Source of the DNA: Pochonia chlamydosporia 170
Lineage: Eukaryota > Ascomycota > Sordariomycetes > Hypocreales > Clavicipitaceae
Direction of reading: 5' to 3'
Length of the DNA: 64,000 bases
Assembly (NCBI RefSeq): GCF_001653235.2
Contig: NC_035790.1
Coordinates: 4,836,001-4,900,000 of the forward strand
Numbering within the stretch: position 1 is the stretch's first letter; each line of letters begins with the position of its first letter. Position numbers and translations under genes: made by a program. The notes beneath the pieces are model-generated. The model did no database searches. It was given only the letters and a program-made list of their open reading frames with translations, and had not been told where the DNA came from. This document shows positions 23,644 to 35,299 of this stretch, in pieces.

Positions 23644-25356
23644 TCAGTCTCTAGCCCGATTCATAACAACGCCTGACGGATCCTTTGTTTCTGCATCACC
23701 CCAGGTAGCATCCCACCCATGGTCCGCAAGATATACCTTCCACGCCGCATCATCATCATCCAACCGTCTCGAGACATCAGGGATAACAAACCACGCGACG
23801 GCAGCCCCAAGCACAGCAAACCCAGACCCAATAAGAAAAGCCACCTGGTTCCCCTTTTCCGCATCGTCGACATACGAGTTTAGGATTGCGGTGAATACTT
23901 GTGTGCCAATAGCGGCTCCAGCTTTAGACCACGCAGCTATAAAGCCCATCATTTGACCTCGTATAGAAGTTGGGAACGACTCTGAGGCAGTGATGACGAC
24001 GGTGCTATACGGCTTCGGTTAGCACATTATCTGACAACATGTAATTATAAGCCGATTACCTTCCAGGTCCTACCTCGCCGAGGGTAAGGAAAATTCCATA
24101 AAGCACAATAAACAGCGGGAAGATTTTCTGAATAGGACCAATTGCTCCACCAAGCACAAATCCCAGTATAGCCTGAAGCGTGAACCCAAGAGCCATGGTC
24201 TGACGTCTTCCAATCTTATCAGACAAGTAGCCGCCAATAAAGGGACCAGGCAAATAAAAGCAGTTAATCAACACGCCCCATCCCAAACTTTTGACCAAAC
24301 TCTGATCCGTATTCGCGCGGTTGATAATGGTAGAACTGAAAATGCCAAACGGAATGGAGATCCAGTTATACAGAAACCAACAAGCCGCAGAGCCGATCAA
24401 ATGTCGATAATACCGCTTCAACGCAAGCCAATACGGCACCCTCTGCTTCCGCATAGACGACTTACGAAACGCCGTAGAAACAGCCATGCGCATTCGAAAC
24501 CAAAAGATTCCCAAGGGCGGCACAGCACCCAGCGCAAAGGCAGTCCGCCACACAATCTTGTACTTGCTCTGCTCCTGGCCAACACAGAGAAGAAGAAGCA
24601 GAGGCACAAGACCACCCCATACGTAGCCCAGGCCAGACGACAAATCAGCCAGCATGGCAAACATGAAGCCTCTGTGCTTGCGATACTTGCCGCTCTCATC
24701 AGTAGCCTCAGCAGCACCAGCTCCCGAGACGGGGTATTCACCTCCCGCGCCGACACCAGCTATTCCTCTCGCAATGATGAGCATCCAGAACATGCCCGTG
24801 GGGGAGGTACCATTCGCGGCGGCGGACATGGCGATTCCCAGGACGAGAGTGACGGTAGTGGCCACAGCTCCGGTCTTTCGGCCAATCTGGTCGACAATAA
24901 CGCCAAAGAAGAGCATGCCGATAATCATGCCGATGAGAAAGGCGTTGCTGAGGCGGGAGTAGATGGACGTGGTGAGGTCATCTGGGTAGAGGACTGCAAG
25001 GAGCAGCTCTACATTGCCAATTACGGCGGCATTGCTGTAAGGAATTCGTGAGCTCTACGATCTAGTTGTATAAAGAAGGGGCAGTTTGCAAAACATGGGA
25101 CAACAGAATACATGTTCTTGCTGTTCCGTGTATAGATTTGGACGGTTTCTTACTAGCCGTCAGACCCGATGGCCAGGCCTGAGAATAACACCATCAACCA
25201 GACGGATAGCTTGCTGTAATAGCCCTTGGAGGCATCGTCCACACTCGCCGCCTCGACATCAGTGTGAACCTTTTCAAGCTGTGCCTCGGTCGACTTTTCC
25301 GTGTTTTGCGGTGCTGATCCCGTATCTGGGACAGCGGGTTCAATCTCCAACCCCAT
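23644..25356 (-). CDS. MFS metabolite:H+ symporter, Git1-like (glycerophosphodiester/phosphate type)
   Basis: Predicted twelve-helix plasma-membrane transporter, 512 aa, from three exons: 25356-25154, 25034-24060 and 24004-23644. After an acidic N-terminal tail TM1 contains LSVWLMVLFSGLAIGSDGYN, followed by VIGNVELLL. Family marks are FGVIVDQIGRKTGAV, IIARGIAGVGAGGEYPVSGA, the central loop with RMRMAVSTAFRKS, GGYLSDKIGRRQTMAL, and GEVGPGSTVVITASESFPTS followed by IRGQMMGF. This matches the phosphate:H+ symporter-like branch that includes yeast Git1 (glycerophosphoinositol uptake); the substrate is inferred. ATG 25356 has a better context (A at -3, G at +4) than the in-frame ATG at 25371. The second half is convergent with the O-methyltransferase, and the 5' side is divergent from the M24 peptidase gene. 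Confidence 0.9.
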
Positions 25357-26190
25357 GATTAACAAAGTCATGCAACTTTGGTGTTGGTATATAGGTTTTT
25401 GGTGTTAGTTGAAAGAGTAGGATTCAGTTTTCAAATGGAGTTTAGCAGAACCCAGAAACTTGGCACTTCCACTTTCAACAGAATCACCATGCAAAGAAGG
25501 CTCCTTTCCAAACTTGGAACTTAAAACGCATTCTTGATAACCACGCAACGCTAACGAACAACGGCGTCGGTTAATGTCAACTTATCCAATCTCTCCTCCC
25601 CTCCCCTCCGCTATCGCCTGGGACAATATCACCAATCCACGGCACTGGGGCGGATCCAACCATCCACATTCCACAATTACCGTCTTACTCCCCACGAGGC
25701 TTGACCCGCTAGCCGTCTGGGATTGTTCGACGGCATTGTCTGAGTGGTTGCTCAGACGGTCAGGGTCACAGTTGGCCGATGAATGGCTCCAAGAACTGAT
25801 GTCCTGCGTGTGGCACGTCGGCAGCCTCCGTGGGGGAAGATGGGATTCTCACAGAATTGGATTGAAAATGACGTCGTGAACGCAGCGTCGCTTACGGACG
25901 GCGAGCAAAACCCCTGCTGATTCTGTCAAAATCCTCTTTATATCCACCGCCAATAACTACTCATTATCCTTTGGGTGGCCGCGGATAAATGACTTGTCCA
26001 CTGGGAGAACTTGCAAAGTATCACGGCGGGTAACTCTTCCCGAGAACCGTCAAGTGCAACTTTGAATCATTGGGGCGGGGTCCCACGACTTATCGGCTTT
26101 GTCAACCACAGTTCCGATGTTTACGTGTGATACACACACTTTCTCACAACACACATCGTTGACATTTCATCTACACCAGCCAATGCAAAA
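25357..26190. promoter_or_regulatory. Shared intergenic region between divergent MFS transporter and M24 peptidase genes
   Basis: 834 bp between two start codons pointing away from each other, so both promoters are here. No firm regulatory motif could be assigned by eye. Confidence 0.55.
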
Positions 26191-27716
26191 ATGAAGTCAG
26201 AATACGAAGACGTCGAGGAAGCCTCCCTGTTGGGCAAAAGTCACAGCTCGCCAAAGAAACAACGCCACATCAATTCCTGGATATCAACACTGGCCGTGAT
26301 AATCTCCAGTGCAGCCCTGGTATTGAGCATCCTGCAAAATACAGGCTTCATATGGAGAAACGACTCGCCTCCATCAGAAATCTCGGATTTCGACAAGGCG
26401 CAAAAATGTTCCATTGACAACTTCCACAAGGACTTGTCATTCCTTGATAACGCAAACCCAATTGAAGCGCAAGAGTTTCTAGACCGGAGGGACAAACTTG
26501 CAAAGGCATTAGCAAAAAATGGTGTCGATGCGTTTGTTCTCGAGCCAGGTTACACTTTCCAGTAGGTTGAACCTCTCATAATCCATTTACATCGCTGTAT
26601 ACTCACCAGTACAGATACTATGGAAACATCTCCCAAACCGACTGGGAACCCTGGGAGCCCGAAGAACGCCCCTTCCTAATGCTCATCTTGCCTCAAACAT
26701 CCTCAAATGGCGAGATATCCGCCAAAACGGCCTTTCTCTCACCCCATTTCGAAGAAGGGCGCGTCCGCATGCTCGGCGTCCCATCCAAGGAAGAGAATCT
26801 CGACATTGTAATATGGGAAGAACACTGGAACCCATACGAAACCCTCCTCAACTCGCATTTATTCAAGGACAACCCCAACCCCAAGCTCATGGCAGACGAA
26901 GAAATGAGGGACTACATCGTCCGAGGCCTCGACAACAACGGCTTCACAACCGTCGGCCTATCCCCCGAAGCAGAGCTCGTTCGACAGACCAAAACCCAAG
27001 CAGAGGTCGAGCTCCTCAGGGCCGTCAACACAGGCACCGTGGCTGCAGTGCGCGCCATGCGACCCTGTCTCGTCCCCGGTTTAACAGAGGACCAAGTCAC
27101 GGCCATATTGGACAATACGATGCTATCGATTGGCTTTGGGCTGTTCTTCAACATTGTCCTCTTCGAGGAGCACGGCGCTCTGCCACACGGAGGCTTCGTA
27201 ACGGGCGGCAAGAAACTCACACCTGATAGCATGGTTGTCATAGATGTGGGCGCACATTATAAGGGTTATTCGTCTGATATCTGCCGCAGTTTTCTTATTG
27301 ATCCGCCAAAGGGACGGAATCATCAGCACAAGTCCGATCCGTTGCGCGAAGAAAAGGAAAAGGTGTGGCAGATTGTGCTGGATGCGCAGACTGCTGCGGC
27401 GCACGCCATGAAACCCGGCAACACGGCAGCGAGCGTGGACATTGCTGCCCGGACGGTCATTGAGGATGAGGGATACGGATATGGCTTTACGCATCGCTTG
27501 GGTCATGGTATTGGCATCAAGGCGCATGAGTCGCCGTACCTGAACAAGTTCAACAAGGAGGCTATTCTGAGCGCTGGCATGACGTTTACGAATGAGCCGG
27601 GCATTTACTTAGAGGGCAAGTTTGGCGTTCGGCACGAGGATATCTACTTGGTCAAGGAAAATGGTGAAGCGGAACTGCTCACTGGCCAGAGAGCAAGAGG
27701 TCTGTTTGAACCTTAA
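26191..27716 (+). CDS. Membrane-anchored M24 metallopeptidase (Xaa-Pro dipeptidase/aminopeptidase type)
   Basis: Predicted di-metal (Mn/Zn) aminopeptidase acting next to proline, 490 aa, two exons (26191-26561 and 26615-27716). Residues 1-30 are charged and cytosolic-looking; residues about 31-50 (ISTLAVIISSAALVLSIL) form a single hydrophobic segment without a cleavage site, suggesting a type II signal anchor. The creatinase-N-like region follows (FLDRRDKLAKAL, FQYYGNISQTDWEPW). The pita-bread catalytic domain has all metal ligands: the two Asp of VVIDVGAHYKGYSSDICRSF, His of HRLGHGIGIKAHE, Glu of TNEPGIYLEG and Glu of VRHEDIYLV. The anchor would place catalysis in the ER/vacuole lumen or outside the cell, unlike the cytosolic prolidases; this location is inference. 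Confidence 0.92.
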
Positions 27717-27892
27717 TATTGGGGTATCATATTAATTGTACCTATGGTACAAAAACGCTCCTTGTGAGCATGTAGTCTGACCCAAAGAATAACATAAAAT
27801 AAAAAAAAACTCGTATACAACCTCTAGAGACGTAGACTCCAGAACTCTATGCATCCCATAATTTTCATCTTCGTCATCTTCATTTTTGTACA

Positions 27893-29257
27893 TCACGTCA
27901 CCAGTTGTGTAGAGGCGAGTCCGCGCACGGGGAACCCGCTGGCAATCGCGGCGCCATGCATCTGCTGCAACCAAGGTAAGCCGTCGCCATCTGGGACGGG
28001 CCGGTGTTCTAAACTGCAGTTGACGTATATCGAATCATTCATATATGTCCAGTCCGATATTGAGGTGACGCACTCGGATAGTGCGCCGGGAAAGGGTGAG
28101 GCACTGAGGACGGCGCAGAGCCAGCACATTTGTTGAAATATTTCAATCATGTTATGAGACCAACCAGAAACCGTCAAGCGGACAGCAGAATCCTCCAATT
28201 CGACGTGGAGAAGTCGCAGGCCCGGGCAAAACGGTCCGAGTTCGTCGCTCCCGTCCCATATGGACAATCCTGACATAGGCTCGCCTTGCTGGAGAGAGAG
28301 TGAAGCACTACCGACGGCTTCCTCAAGGCATTTTAATACTATTGACCCGCACTTCGGCCATGCCTTGTCGATGTACTCTTCGACGGTAGTGTAAACGCAC
28401 TCTTCGGCGGTGCCGGTGATGGCCGGCAATGAGCCAATGTTGACCAACTGAGGGTCGGCTATTCCGTCCAGTGGCCCAAACAGTTGACAATCAAATTTGA
28501 ATTGAACAACGTGAAATCCGTCTGCCGGGGGAGGGTAAGGTCGTTTTAAAAGGAGGTTCCAAATGGCGGATTCGGTGATGTGAACCTGGACATAGTGAGG
28601 GGTCATTAGGACATTGCGAATAGCGGCAATGAGGTTTTGCGCAGAATTTCCAGTGATAATCTGAGTATAGAGATTGCGGGCAATCTCGTCGGGGGAGCCT
28701 CCTGGCGACTGTGAAGGCATCTCTCGGTGCCAATAACTACAAAGGAGTTGCAACGACAGCGCCAGATCTATGCCACCAGCGCTGGTCGACCATGACTCCT
28801 TCCTTTGCGACAAGCCGGGCGCAAGCTTGTCGAGAATACACTGGGCCGCCTCAGGGCCATTGAGAATCAGGATTATCTGGCGAATTGGGCCCTCAAAGAG
28901 CAAGGTGACTTGTCGCGAAGGCTCGGAGCCAGTGCCTTGGTAAAATTGATACAGCTCGTCCCAGAGTTCCAAGGTGAATTTAGACAAGAGGCGATCGATT
29001 ACGCGGTCGAGGTTCACGGGGAATTTCTGTTCGCTGATGTAGTAATGCGTCAGAAGCTCATTGTCGAGACCGTCGGCCAAAGCCTTTGCAAAGGCGGCAT
29101 TTAACGATCCCGCAATGAGTGGTGGTAGCTGAACTTCTGTCGGCTTGGCTTGTTGCGATACTCGCGATGGGAGAGTCGGTAGAGGAGGTTTGTATGGCGA
29201 AGTATACAATACCCCTGGTCTCCTGATGCTGTCAGGTAAGCCAGGCGGCGGTGGCAT
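27893..29257 (-). CDS. Hypothetical protein (454 aa), family not recognised
   Basis: Single uninterrupted frame of 454 codons with protein-like composition. The first 45 residues are Pro-rich and probably disordered (MPPPPGLPDSIRRPG). The rest looks like a folded helical protein: LLSKFTLELWDELYQFY, a basic/hydrophobic stretch LFEGPIRQIILILNG, IDLALSLQLLCSYWH, and a Trp/Cys-rich C-terminus (MIEIFQQMCWLCAVL, then PWLQQMHGAAIASGFPVRG). The final IASGFPVR resembles a short motif (IAxGFPIxxR) found in many uncharacterised fungal proteins, but here the protein stops about ten residues later. No TM helix, signal peptide or catalytic motif is apparent. It is convergent with the M24 peptidase (176 bp between stops). 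I cannot assign a function. Confidence 0.7.
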   Translation of the reverse strand: MPPPPGLPDSIRRPGVLYTSPYKPPLPTLPSRVSQQAKPTEVQLPPLIAGSLNAAFAKALADGLDNELLTHYYISEQKFPVNLDRVIDRLLSKFTLELWDELYQFYQGTGSEPSRQVTLLFEGPIRQIILILNGPEAAQCILDKLAPGLSQRKESWSTSAGGIDLALSLQLLCSYWHREMPSQSPGGSPDEIARNLYTQIITGNSAQNLIAAIRNVLMTPHYVQVHITESAIWNLLLKRPYPPPADGFHVVQFKFDCQLFGPLDGIADPQLVNIGSLPAITGTAEECVYTTVEEYIDKAWPKCGSIVLKCLEEAVGSASLSLQQGEPMSGLSIWDGSDELGPFCPGLRLLHVELEDSAVRLTVSGWSHNMIEIFQQMCWLCAVLSASPFPGALSECVTSISDWTYMNDSIYVNCSLEHRPVPDGDGLPWLQQMHGAAIASGFPVRGLASTQLVT

Positions 29258-29830
29258 ATCTGATCATGACTGGAGGAGGGATTGGGTGTGGATTTGCGAT
29301 CGGTCGTGAAGGGGGGGGTTCAGAGTGACGGCGAGAGTCGCAAGTGGAGGACTGGCACAAGACAGGGTTGAAGAGGCAGGAAAAAAAAAATTGGAGGACC
29401 CAGGGCAAAATCTTCAATGAGAAATGAGATGCCCACGACAGCGACCTAATAGGAATAGGACGAAAACGAGTGGAAGGTAAGAGTAGGTATTAGAGACAAT
29501 AGAAATCCTCGGCTGGCGAACGGATGAATATGAATGCAAGTATGAGTCGGAGGCGAAGTGAGATGGACAGGAACAACTAGATGTCTTGCATGAAGCGGCT
29601 AGCAGACTTTTCTCTTGGAATCAAAAGAGTTCGCCGCATCATGGGGGGCAAACCAGAGAAGGACGCAGACTGGGGAAAAGCGTCGTCGTCTTGGTCAGTC
29701 TAGGTCGCGGCCATTTGTCGTCGTGGGCAGAAGATGGGGTCCGTCCTGGCTCAGTCCATCGATGCCCTTGCTCAGGTCCTTGCAAAATCTGGCCCTTGAT
29801 GGGTCCCTAGTGCCGTCTCTGCGCAGAGCC

Positions 29831-29856
29831 GACGCAGAGGCAACGCAGAGGCAACG
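29831..29856. repeat. Short GACGCAGAGGCAAC-like tandem repeat
   Basis: About two and a half copies of a CGCAGAGGCAA unit in tandem within the gene-poor region. Confidence 0.6.
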
Positions 29857-32800
29857 CCAGGGCTGACGTTGCGCTGCCGATGCATTGCGCGTCCTGATGA
29901 CAAAGTGGGAAAGCGCGACCGTTGACCTCCGCAAGTGACTGGTCGCCGCAGCATGGGCCCTCGCCAAAAAGGGAACGCAAGGGAGCAAAGACATGGAGTT
30001 GAAACACACACACAACGTGAAGAGCTGAGCAATGAAGGGTCTCGGTCAGTCCTCCAGATGTTCCAGTCCCATTGGGACATTGAATATGAACGTACTCCGT
30101 GGACTTGCATGGATGGGACCGGACCAGACTCGACAACCCTCGCTCCCACGTCACCAGAGAACTGCCTGCCCGCGTTTGGAACACTTGTCACAGAACCACA
30201 ACGACCAGACCCTGGCACTAGTCCCCTGGCTCGACAGATTGACTCGAGATCTTGACATTTATTAGTCGGGAAAGAGCCAAGAAACTTAGAATTCTTAAAT
30301 TCATAAAAGAAGACGCTCCCACCTTGTTCATGCCGCATGTTTCATTCAGTCCCTCGTATTACTCTTTCATTGACACGGGGTGCCGTTGCCACTTGCTGCA
30401 ACAAAATTGAGGCACAAAAAGGCCGCGTCGCCTGTCTCCGCATGGCTTGATTATCCTCAACCAGACCTCGTTCGAACCCCTTTGCAGTGCAGGCGCTTTA
30501 CATCCGGCGATCATAGGGTATGCCGTCGGTCAGGTTCCGCCAACTTTCAGATGAGACAGCATTGGCATAGATGGTCGACAACATAATAAAACAAAACATT
30601 TCACGAACATACATTTGCCGGTGATCTTCCCGCCTAGGGGTAACATGCTAGAGCTGACAGGGCAAACGGAATCTAGTCTCGGGTCTCCGATGCGACTTTC
30701 AGTCCTGCTCTAGCTTTCGTTCCTAGTAGACTTGACAAATTATGACACTTTCCGTGGTTCATGCGTGTGTTCGCCCATCAAGGAGTTCCCAACTCCGTCA
30801 TACCCATTCTTCAGGCAAGGTTCCAAGGGACGATGTTGACCTGCATGTACTTCGCAGAGCCAACAGAGCATGCCAAATCCTGTTTGAGTGATCGGTACGC
30901 ATCAAAACAATTCCATTCAAATCTTGGTTCCACTCAATCGACGCTGGTGAACATTTGAGAAGCCAGACATCCCCGAGTACCCGTGTCAATTGCAATTGAT
31001 GATGGAAGTGTAGGGTAACTAGATTCTGAAGCTGATCTTGACGAGCGAGAACCCCACTTCATTGATGCAGGTTTGTGGTGTTGCACAAGACGCATGGCAT
31101 GAACATAGCTTTGTGGAGAGCAGCGTAATGGCCAACTTTTGTTGGCAGTTGAATGCGCAGCTATTGTATTGTGGAATTGCAATTCAAATTCGTGCACCGT
31201 GGGAGCCGGCATGGTCGCAGATCTGGTAATATCACTCAGCGCCAGGTTCGACGTTATCCTAACGACATGTTTGGCAGCGGAAACTATGAAAAAGGAGACC
31301 AGGGCAGCTGTGATGTTCTTCTCATGATCCGCATCTGAAGCACACCATTTATTAAAAGGAAGGGTGAAGGTATCTCATTCACCCATTACAGTGCTATCAT
31401 CCATTTATTGTATTGTCGGACGATCGAGTATTCATCGTTCTTCCAGTGGCGTGTCCGGTGAACCGATTCTCCGAGTCGATTACCGCCGTGACCTCGCTCT
31501 CTCCTGGTTCCACTTCCACTCTGTCAGGTGCCATTGGGATCCACAGCTGCATTCGTCATTGGCAAGGTAAGGTCGGTATGATCCCATAATGTCATGACAA
31601 CACGCGAGCAAGTTTTCGTGACGAATTGGTCATTATTGATAGCAAAGGGACTGCGAAGTCTGGGGAGAAAGAAGTAAAAACTGGCGTTTCAAGCGATGGT
31701 AGCGGTCAGGAGTGGTTTGCGATGTCGGCGCATGCCAGGCACGCGGGGTTCTTGTCGCATCAAGACTGAAGGCTGCGACAGCTCACTTTCCGAGATAATC
31801 ATGGCAGAAGATGCCACGCGGGGACGGCGTCAGTATTGCGGCCAATGGCTGCAGCACAGCCCAAGTCCGTCCTTGGCCTCTTTGATTCATCGCTACCACC
31901 TTGGACAAGGTTTGAGCCAAGTTCCATGGCAATCAAATGAGTGGTGCACTGTGCGGACACCGAAGAGTAGCTCCGGCAAGTTGGCAATGTGATTGACCTG
32001 GGACGAGAGGAGTGACACCCACCGACGGTGAAGCTGGAACAAATGGTTTCGTGCAGGAATGGTTCAGGCTTCTGCCTCCATACGCAAGGGTCCTGATAGC
32101 GCATCAATTGGCCCAGGGTTAATAGCCCAGTGTCGAATGAATGGGTGAATGACACAAAGATAGCTCGATAGCCTGATTTGCAATGGCCCGAAGCCTCCGG
32201 TGACAACAATCAGCGTTGGACACGAGACGGGATGGGACGGGAGACGGGACAGCAACGAGGTGAGTGAGGGGTTGGTTTGTTGGTCTCAAGTGCTTGTCTG
32301 TTCCCGTCCATCCAGGTGGCCACACCAAGCTCTGGGCGATCTCACGTCACGTTGAGTTCCCCCAACAGGGTCATGCCACACCACGGTGCGCTCGCCTGGT
32401 CGCACTTGCCTCACCCGCCTTGCCACGCCCTGCAAGCTTCCCGAGTGGTTGCTGTCCAGGGACCGCCACCACTCACGCTTCCCACACTTGGCCCCCTCCC
32501 CTCGAAGCTTCAGCGATGCATCTCGACAACAACACATGCGATAACATTTCGACCGTCGTCATTGCCAGGCATTGAATGTCTCTCTGGGCAAGCTGAGGGT
32601 CCCAACAGCTCCTGCGGTGGGTCAATGACAGGCTTCCCCGGATTTTACCCCAGAAGATCGCACACAAGTAGCTGCTGCAGGTGCAGCGCTAAGCCGAATG
32701 GGGCGTCCAAGCCAGTGTCGCTCCAGGCCTGTTGAAGCTCTTTGGCTGGGACTTTGGCGCTGGAGCACCCACTAGCCCCTCAACGACCCCCGATCCAGGC

Positions 32801-33168
32801 CTCAGTTCAGTTCATGTTTACCAGACATGTATGGATAGCAACAGTAAAGTAGCGCCCATCGATCGTTCATTACTGGAGCTCCATATCTTGGTATGTGGTG
32901 CTAGTCTCAAGTGCTCCCACCCGGCACAGCCATGCTTCCTCCCCGTACCGTATGCGTCACTGTGCCCCCGACTCCCCATACCCATACATGTACCCATACC
33001 AGCTCTCAGTCACGCGATCGAGTGAGGCAATGTCCTGTAGCTCTGGTCCTGATGGGCACTTCATTGCCATTACCCCGCCCGGTCTGACGAAAGAGTAAGG
33101 GGCATTTGGAACCAGACAGCTGGTCCAGATTCGATGAGCACCTCAGGCCACAGAATATTAGGGACCTA

Positions 33169-33216
33169 TTTCCCCTCTTCTTCCCCTCCTCCCCTCCTTC
33201 CTTTCTCTTCTCTTTC
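33169..33216. promoter_or_regulatory. 48-nt pure pyrimidine tract upstream of the DUF6699-like gene
   Basis: An uninterrupted C/T run about 250 bp before the start codon at 33468. CT-rich tracts near transcription starts are common in strong filamentous-fungal promoters; a promoter role is inferred from position. Confidence 0.5.
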
Positions 33217-33467
33217 ATTCATCATCATTCGATTCCATCTCATTTCACGTCGACGTAACCTCTCGTCTACACACTGTTCGATATCATCCAAGGTTCGTTG
33301 TACTCCGTATACAAGGACAGCACCTCTCAAATGAGGAGTCGCGTGATTCTCGATGCCATTGACCTCGAGCTGACTCTGACTCAAGACTTTACTCAAAGCT
33401 ACCAAAGCGACTCTTGGCCGCTTCCACCCTACTCAAACCACATTCACACACAGACACAATTGCCAAC

Positions 33468-34250
33468 ATGACGGAACCGCTCTCTAAGGTAGACTCCGCC
33501 GTTCAAGGCTTGTCATCATCACCGCCAAAGGAGAAGGGCCATAGAAGGGCCAGCTCCAGCGCAGCTGGTGTCATGAATATCAATGATTTGGGTAAGAAGC
33601 TTCACCAATTCACCGCAGCTGTTTGTGAGGGGGTGACCTTGCGGACTCTCTGCCACAGCCGACTACCTCCGAAGTAGTGAAATACTGACGTCACAATACA
33701 GAGAAGGATGGCATTGAGCTACAGATTGCGATTGAGACGCAAAAAACAGGCTGGTAAGTAGCCATCTTGACCTTTACCGCCATTCCGTCCCAGTGTCGTC
33801 TTGAACACCAGTTGGTCGACATCGTTTTGCTTCCCTTGCTAACCATTGAACAGGAAGATTAACAAGAGCCCCACCACTGTTGACGACCCAAGTGTATTGA
33901 AAGTCATGTTGACGAAGCCTCCTGTCAAGAAGATTGACCTGCACTTCCCGTTAGGAATGGAGGTAACAGCAAGGAATATGAAGGGTGTGACCGTTAAAGA
34001 TGCCATGGATGCAATCTACAAGGCATACAAGAAGCGGGTATGTAACAACTCTACATAGTATGGAGAAGGGGGGCTAATTTTGTTACTCATTCAGGCTGAT
34101 GACGAGCTCGACAACCCATACCTAGCTGGCTTCGAGTGGGACAAGGAGGAGTCATGGACACGGTTGGTTGTCCACCTCCAGAAGGAACCCGGCACTACCG
34201 GCCACGGTGGCGGCGGCAAGAAGAAAAAGGGCAAGAAGGACGAGGAGTAA
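33468..34250 (+). CDS. Small DUF6699-like protein with lysine-rich tail
   Basis: 171 aa from four exons: 33468-33591, 33702-33753, 33854-34037 and 34095-34250, all with GTAAG/GTATGT donors and CAG acceptors. Residues 1-40 are Ser/Lys-rich and probably disordered. The core contains VDDPSVLKVMLTKPPVKKID, then HFPLGMEVTARN and GVTVKDAMDAIYKAYKKR, then LAGFEWDKEESWTRLVVHL. The order (beta strand, then GVTVxDxxxAIY helix, then a Trp-containing strand) resembles the fungal DUF6699 domain, whose function is unknown. The C-terminus is a Gly-rich linker and a KKKKGKKDEE tail. ATG 33468 (ACATGAC) is preferred over an in-frame ATG at 33414 that would add unconserved residues. The gene model is sound; the family call is tentative. 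Confidence 0.8.
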
Positions 34251-35299
34251 GCTCCTTACCACAACCCTGATATCTGTTCCAATACGTCCTTCAACTTTCT
34301 TTTGTTTGGCTTCGCTGTTTTCGTTGCGAGTCGGGCGCCCGGGATATTGCGATTAGGTATTCTTGGCTGGGTCATGTATAAGCGATTGCTGGATGCATCG
34401 CCGTTTTGTTCCCTTCTCCGACCTACACTTAGGTATTTTGCGGTGCCCTCGGCGCCGAAGAATCAAGCTTCCGGATCACCCGGAAACCATTAATCTCTTC
34501 ACTATTTGATCCTCTTCTGCTTTGTGAGTTTTATTTACACGCCTATATATGATGCCCTTGGGTGTGACAAGGCAATTCAAAGACAGGAGATCTGGTCGGT
34601 GTCCACCGTTTCCACTGCTAACCCTGCAAGCGTGATCGAGACCCACTGGTGGGACGACTTCGATGCATAAACTCGATTGTCTCAACGGCTGTTGTGCCGC
34701 ACAAGCATATGTAATTGGCCGATAAGCTGAGCATATTGGAAACTGATCGGGACGGGCAAAGTTTTGAATTGAGTGGTAGATGATGGTCTGTAGTGCTTTA
34801 GAGCCGTATTCGGGATGTGATTGTGCTGGCGGTGTGCTGTTTGGGGATGTTTGGCCCTTGGCAAACAATGCGTTGCAGGTTTCGATACATTTGTATCATG
34901 CCGACCGTGAATTTATTAGTCAATTTGTTAGTATGATACCGCCTCCACTGCGATGCACCCCGCCATCCGCAATTTGTTTGACGGTCTCGGAACTGCCCAC
35001 TCTCTTCCGGCCGTTGGGCGGTTACTCTCGGGCCGATGGTACGGTACCGTCGATCCCCACGGCGGAACTACTGCGTAACATATTCCGAGCATGCATGATC
35101 TCTCGCGTCATGCCGCTTGCAAAATCAACTGCGCGGCTTTATCTGTCTCCCAAGTCATTTATTAATGATGAAAGCTCCCGGAACTCGTTAACGCGGGGTC
35201 CTCCACACAAAATAAAGCTATAATATCTCCCGTGGCCCCGAAGAACGGCTTCTTTATTACACTTTGGTGCAAAACAAGAGCTCAGAAGAAATAGTCACC
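34251..35299. other. Intergenic region upstream of homogentisate dioxygenase
   Basis: About 1 kb containing the 3' UTR of the DUF6699-like gene and the hmgA promoter. Frames on either strand up to about 147 codons look random. Confidence 0.55.

Larger units (their letters stand above)
29258..33467. other. 4.2-kb gene-poor region
   Basis: No frame here has recognisable domains or good splice structure. Several overlapping frames on both strands near 29.6-30.3 kb (up to 188 codons) have the Cys/Arg/Ser-rich look of chance frames. The right end carries the promoter of the gene at 33468. No transposon remnant, tRNA or rRNA was recognised. Confidence 0.5.

Noticed and set aside
24401..25051. 216-codon frame antisense to the Git1-like transporter
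   Set aside because: Shadow of the transporter; composition is Arg/His/Ser-rich with no domain.
29772..30338. 188-codon frame on the minus strand in the gene desert
   Set aside because: Several overlapping frames exist on both strands here, composition is Cys/Arg/Ser-rich, and a frame this long is expected about once by chance in a window of this size.
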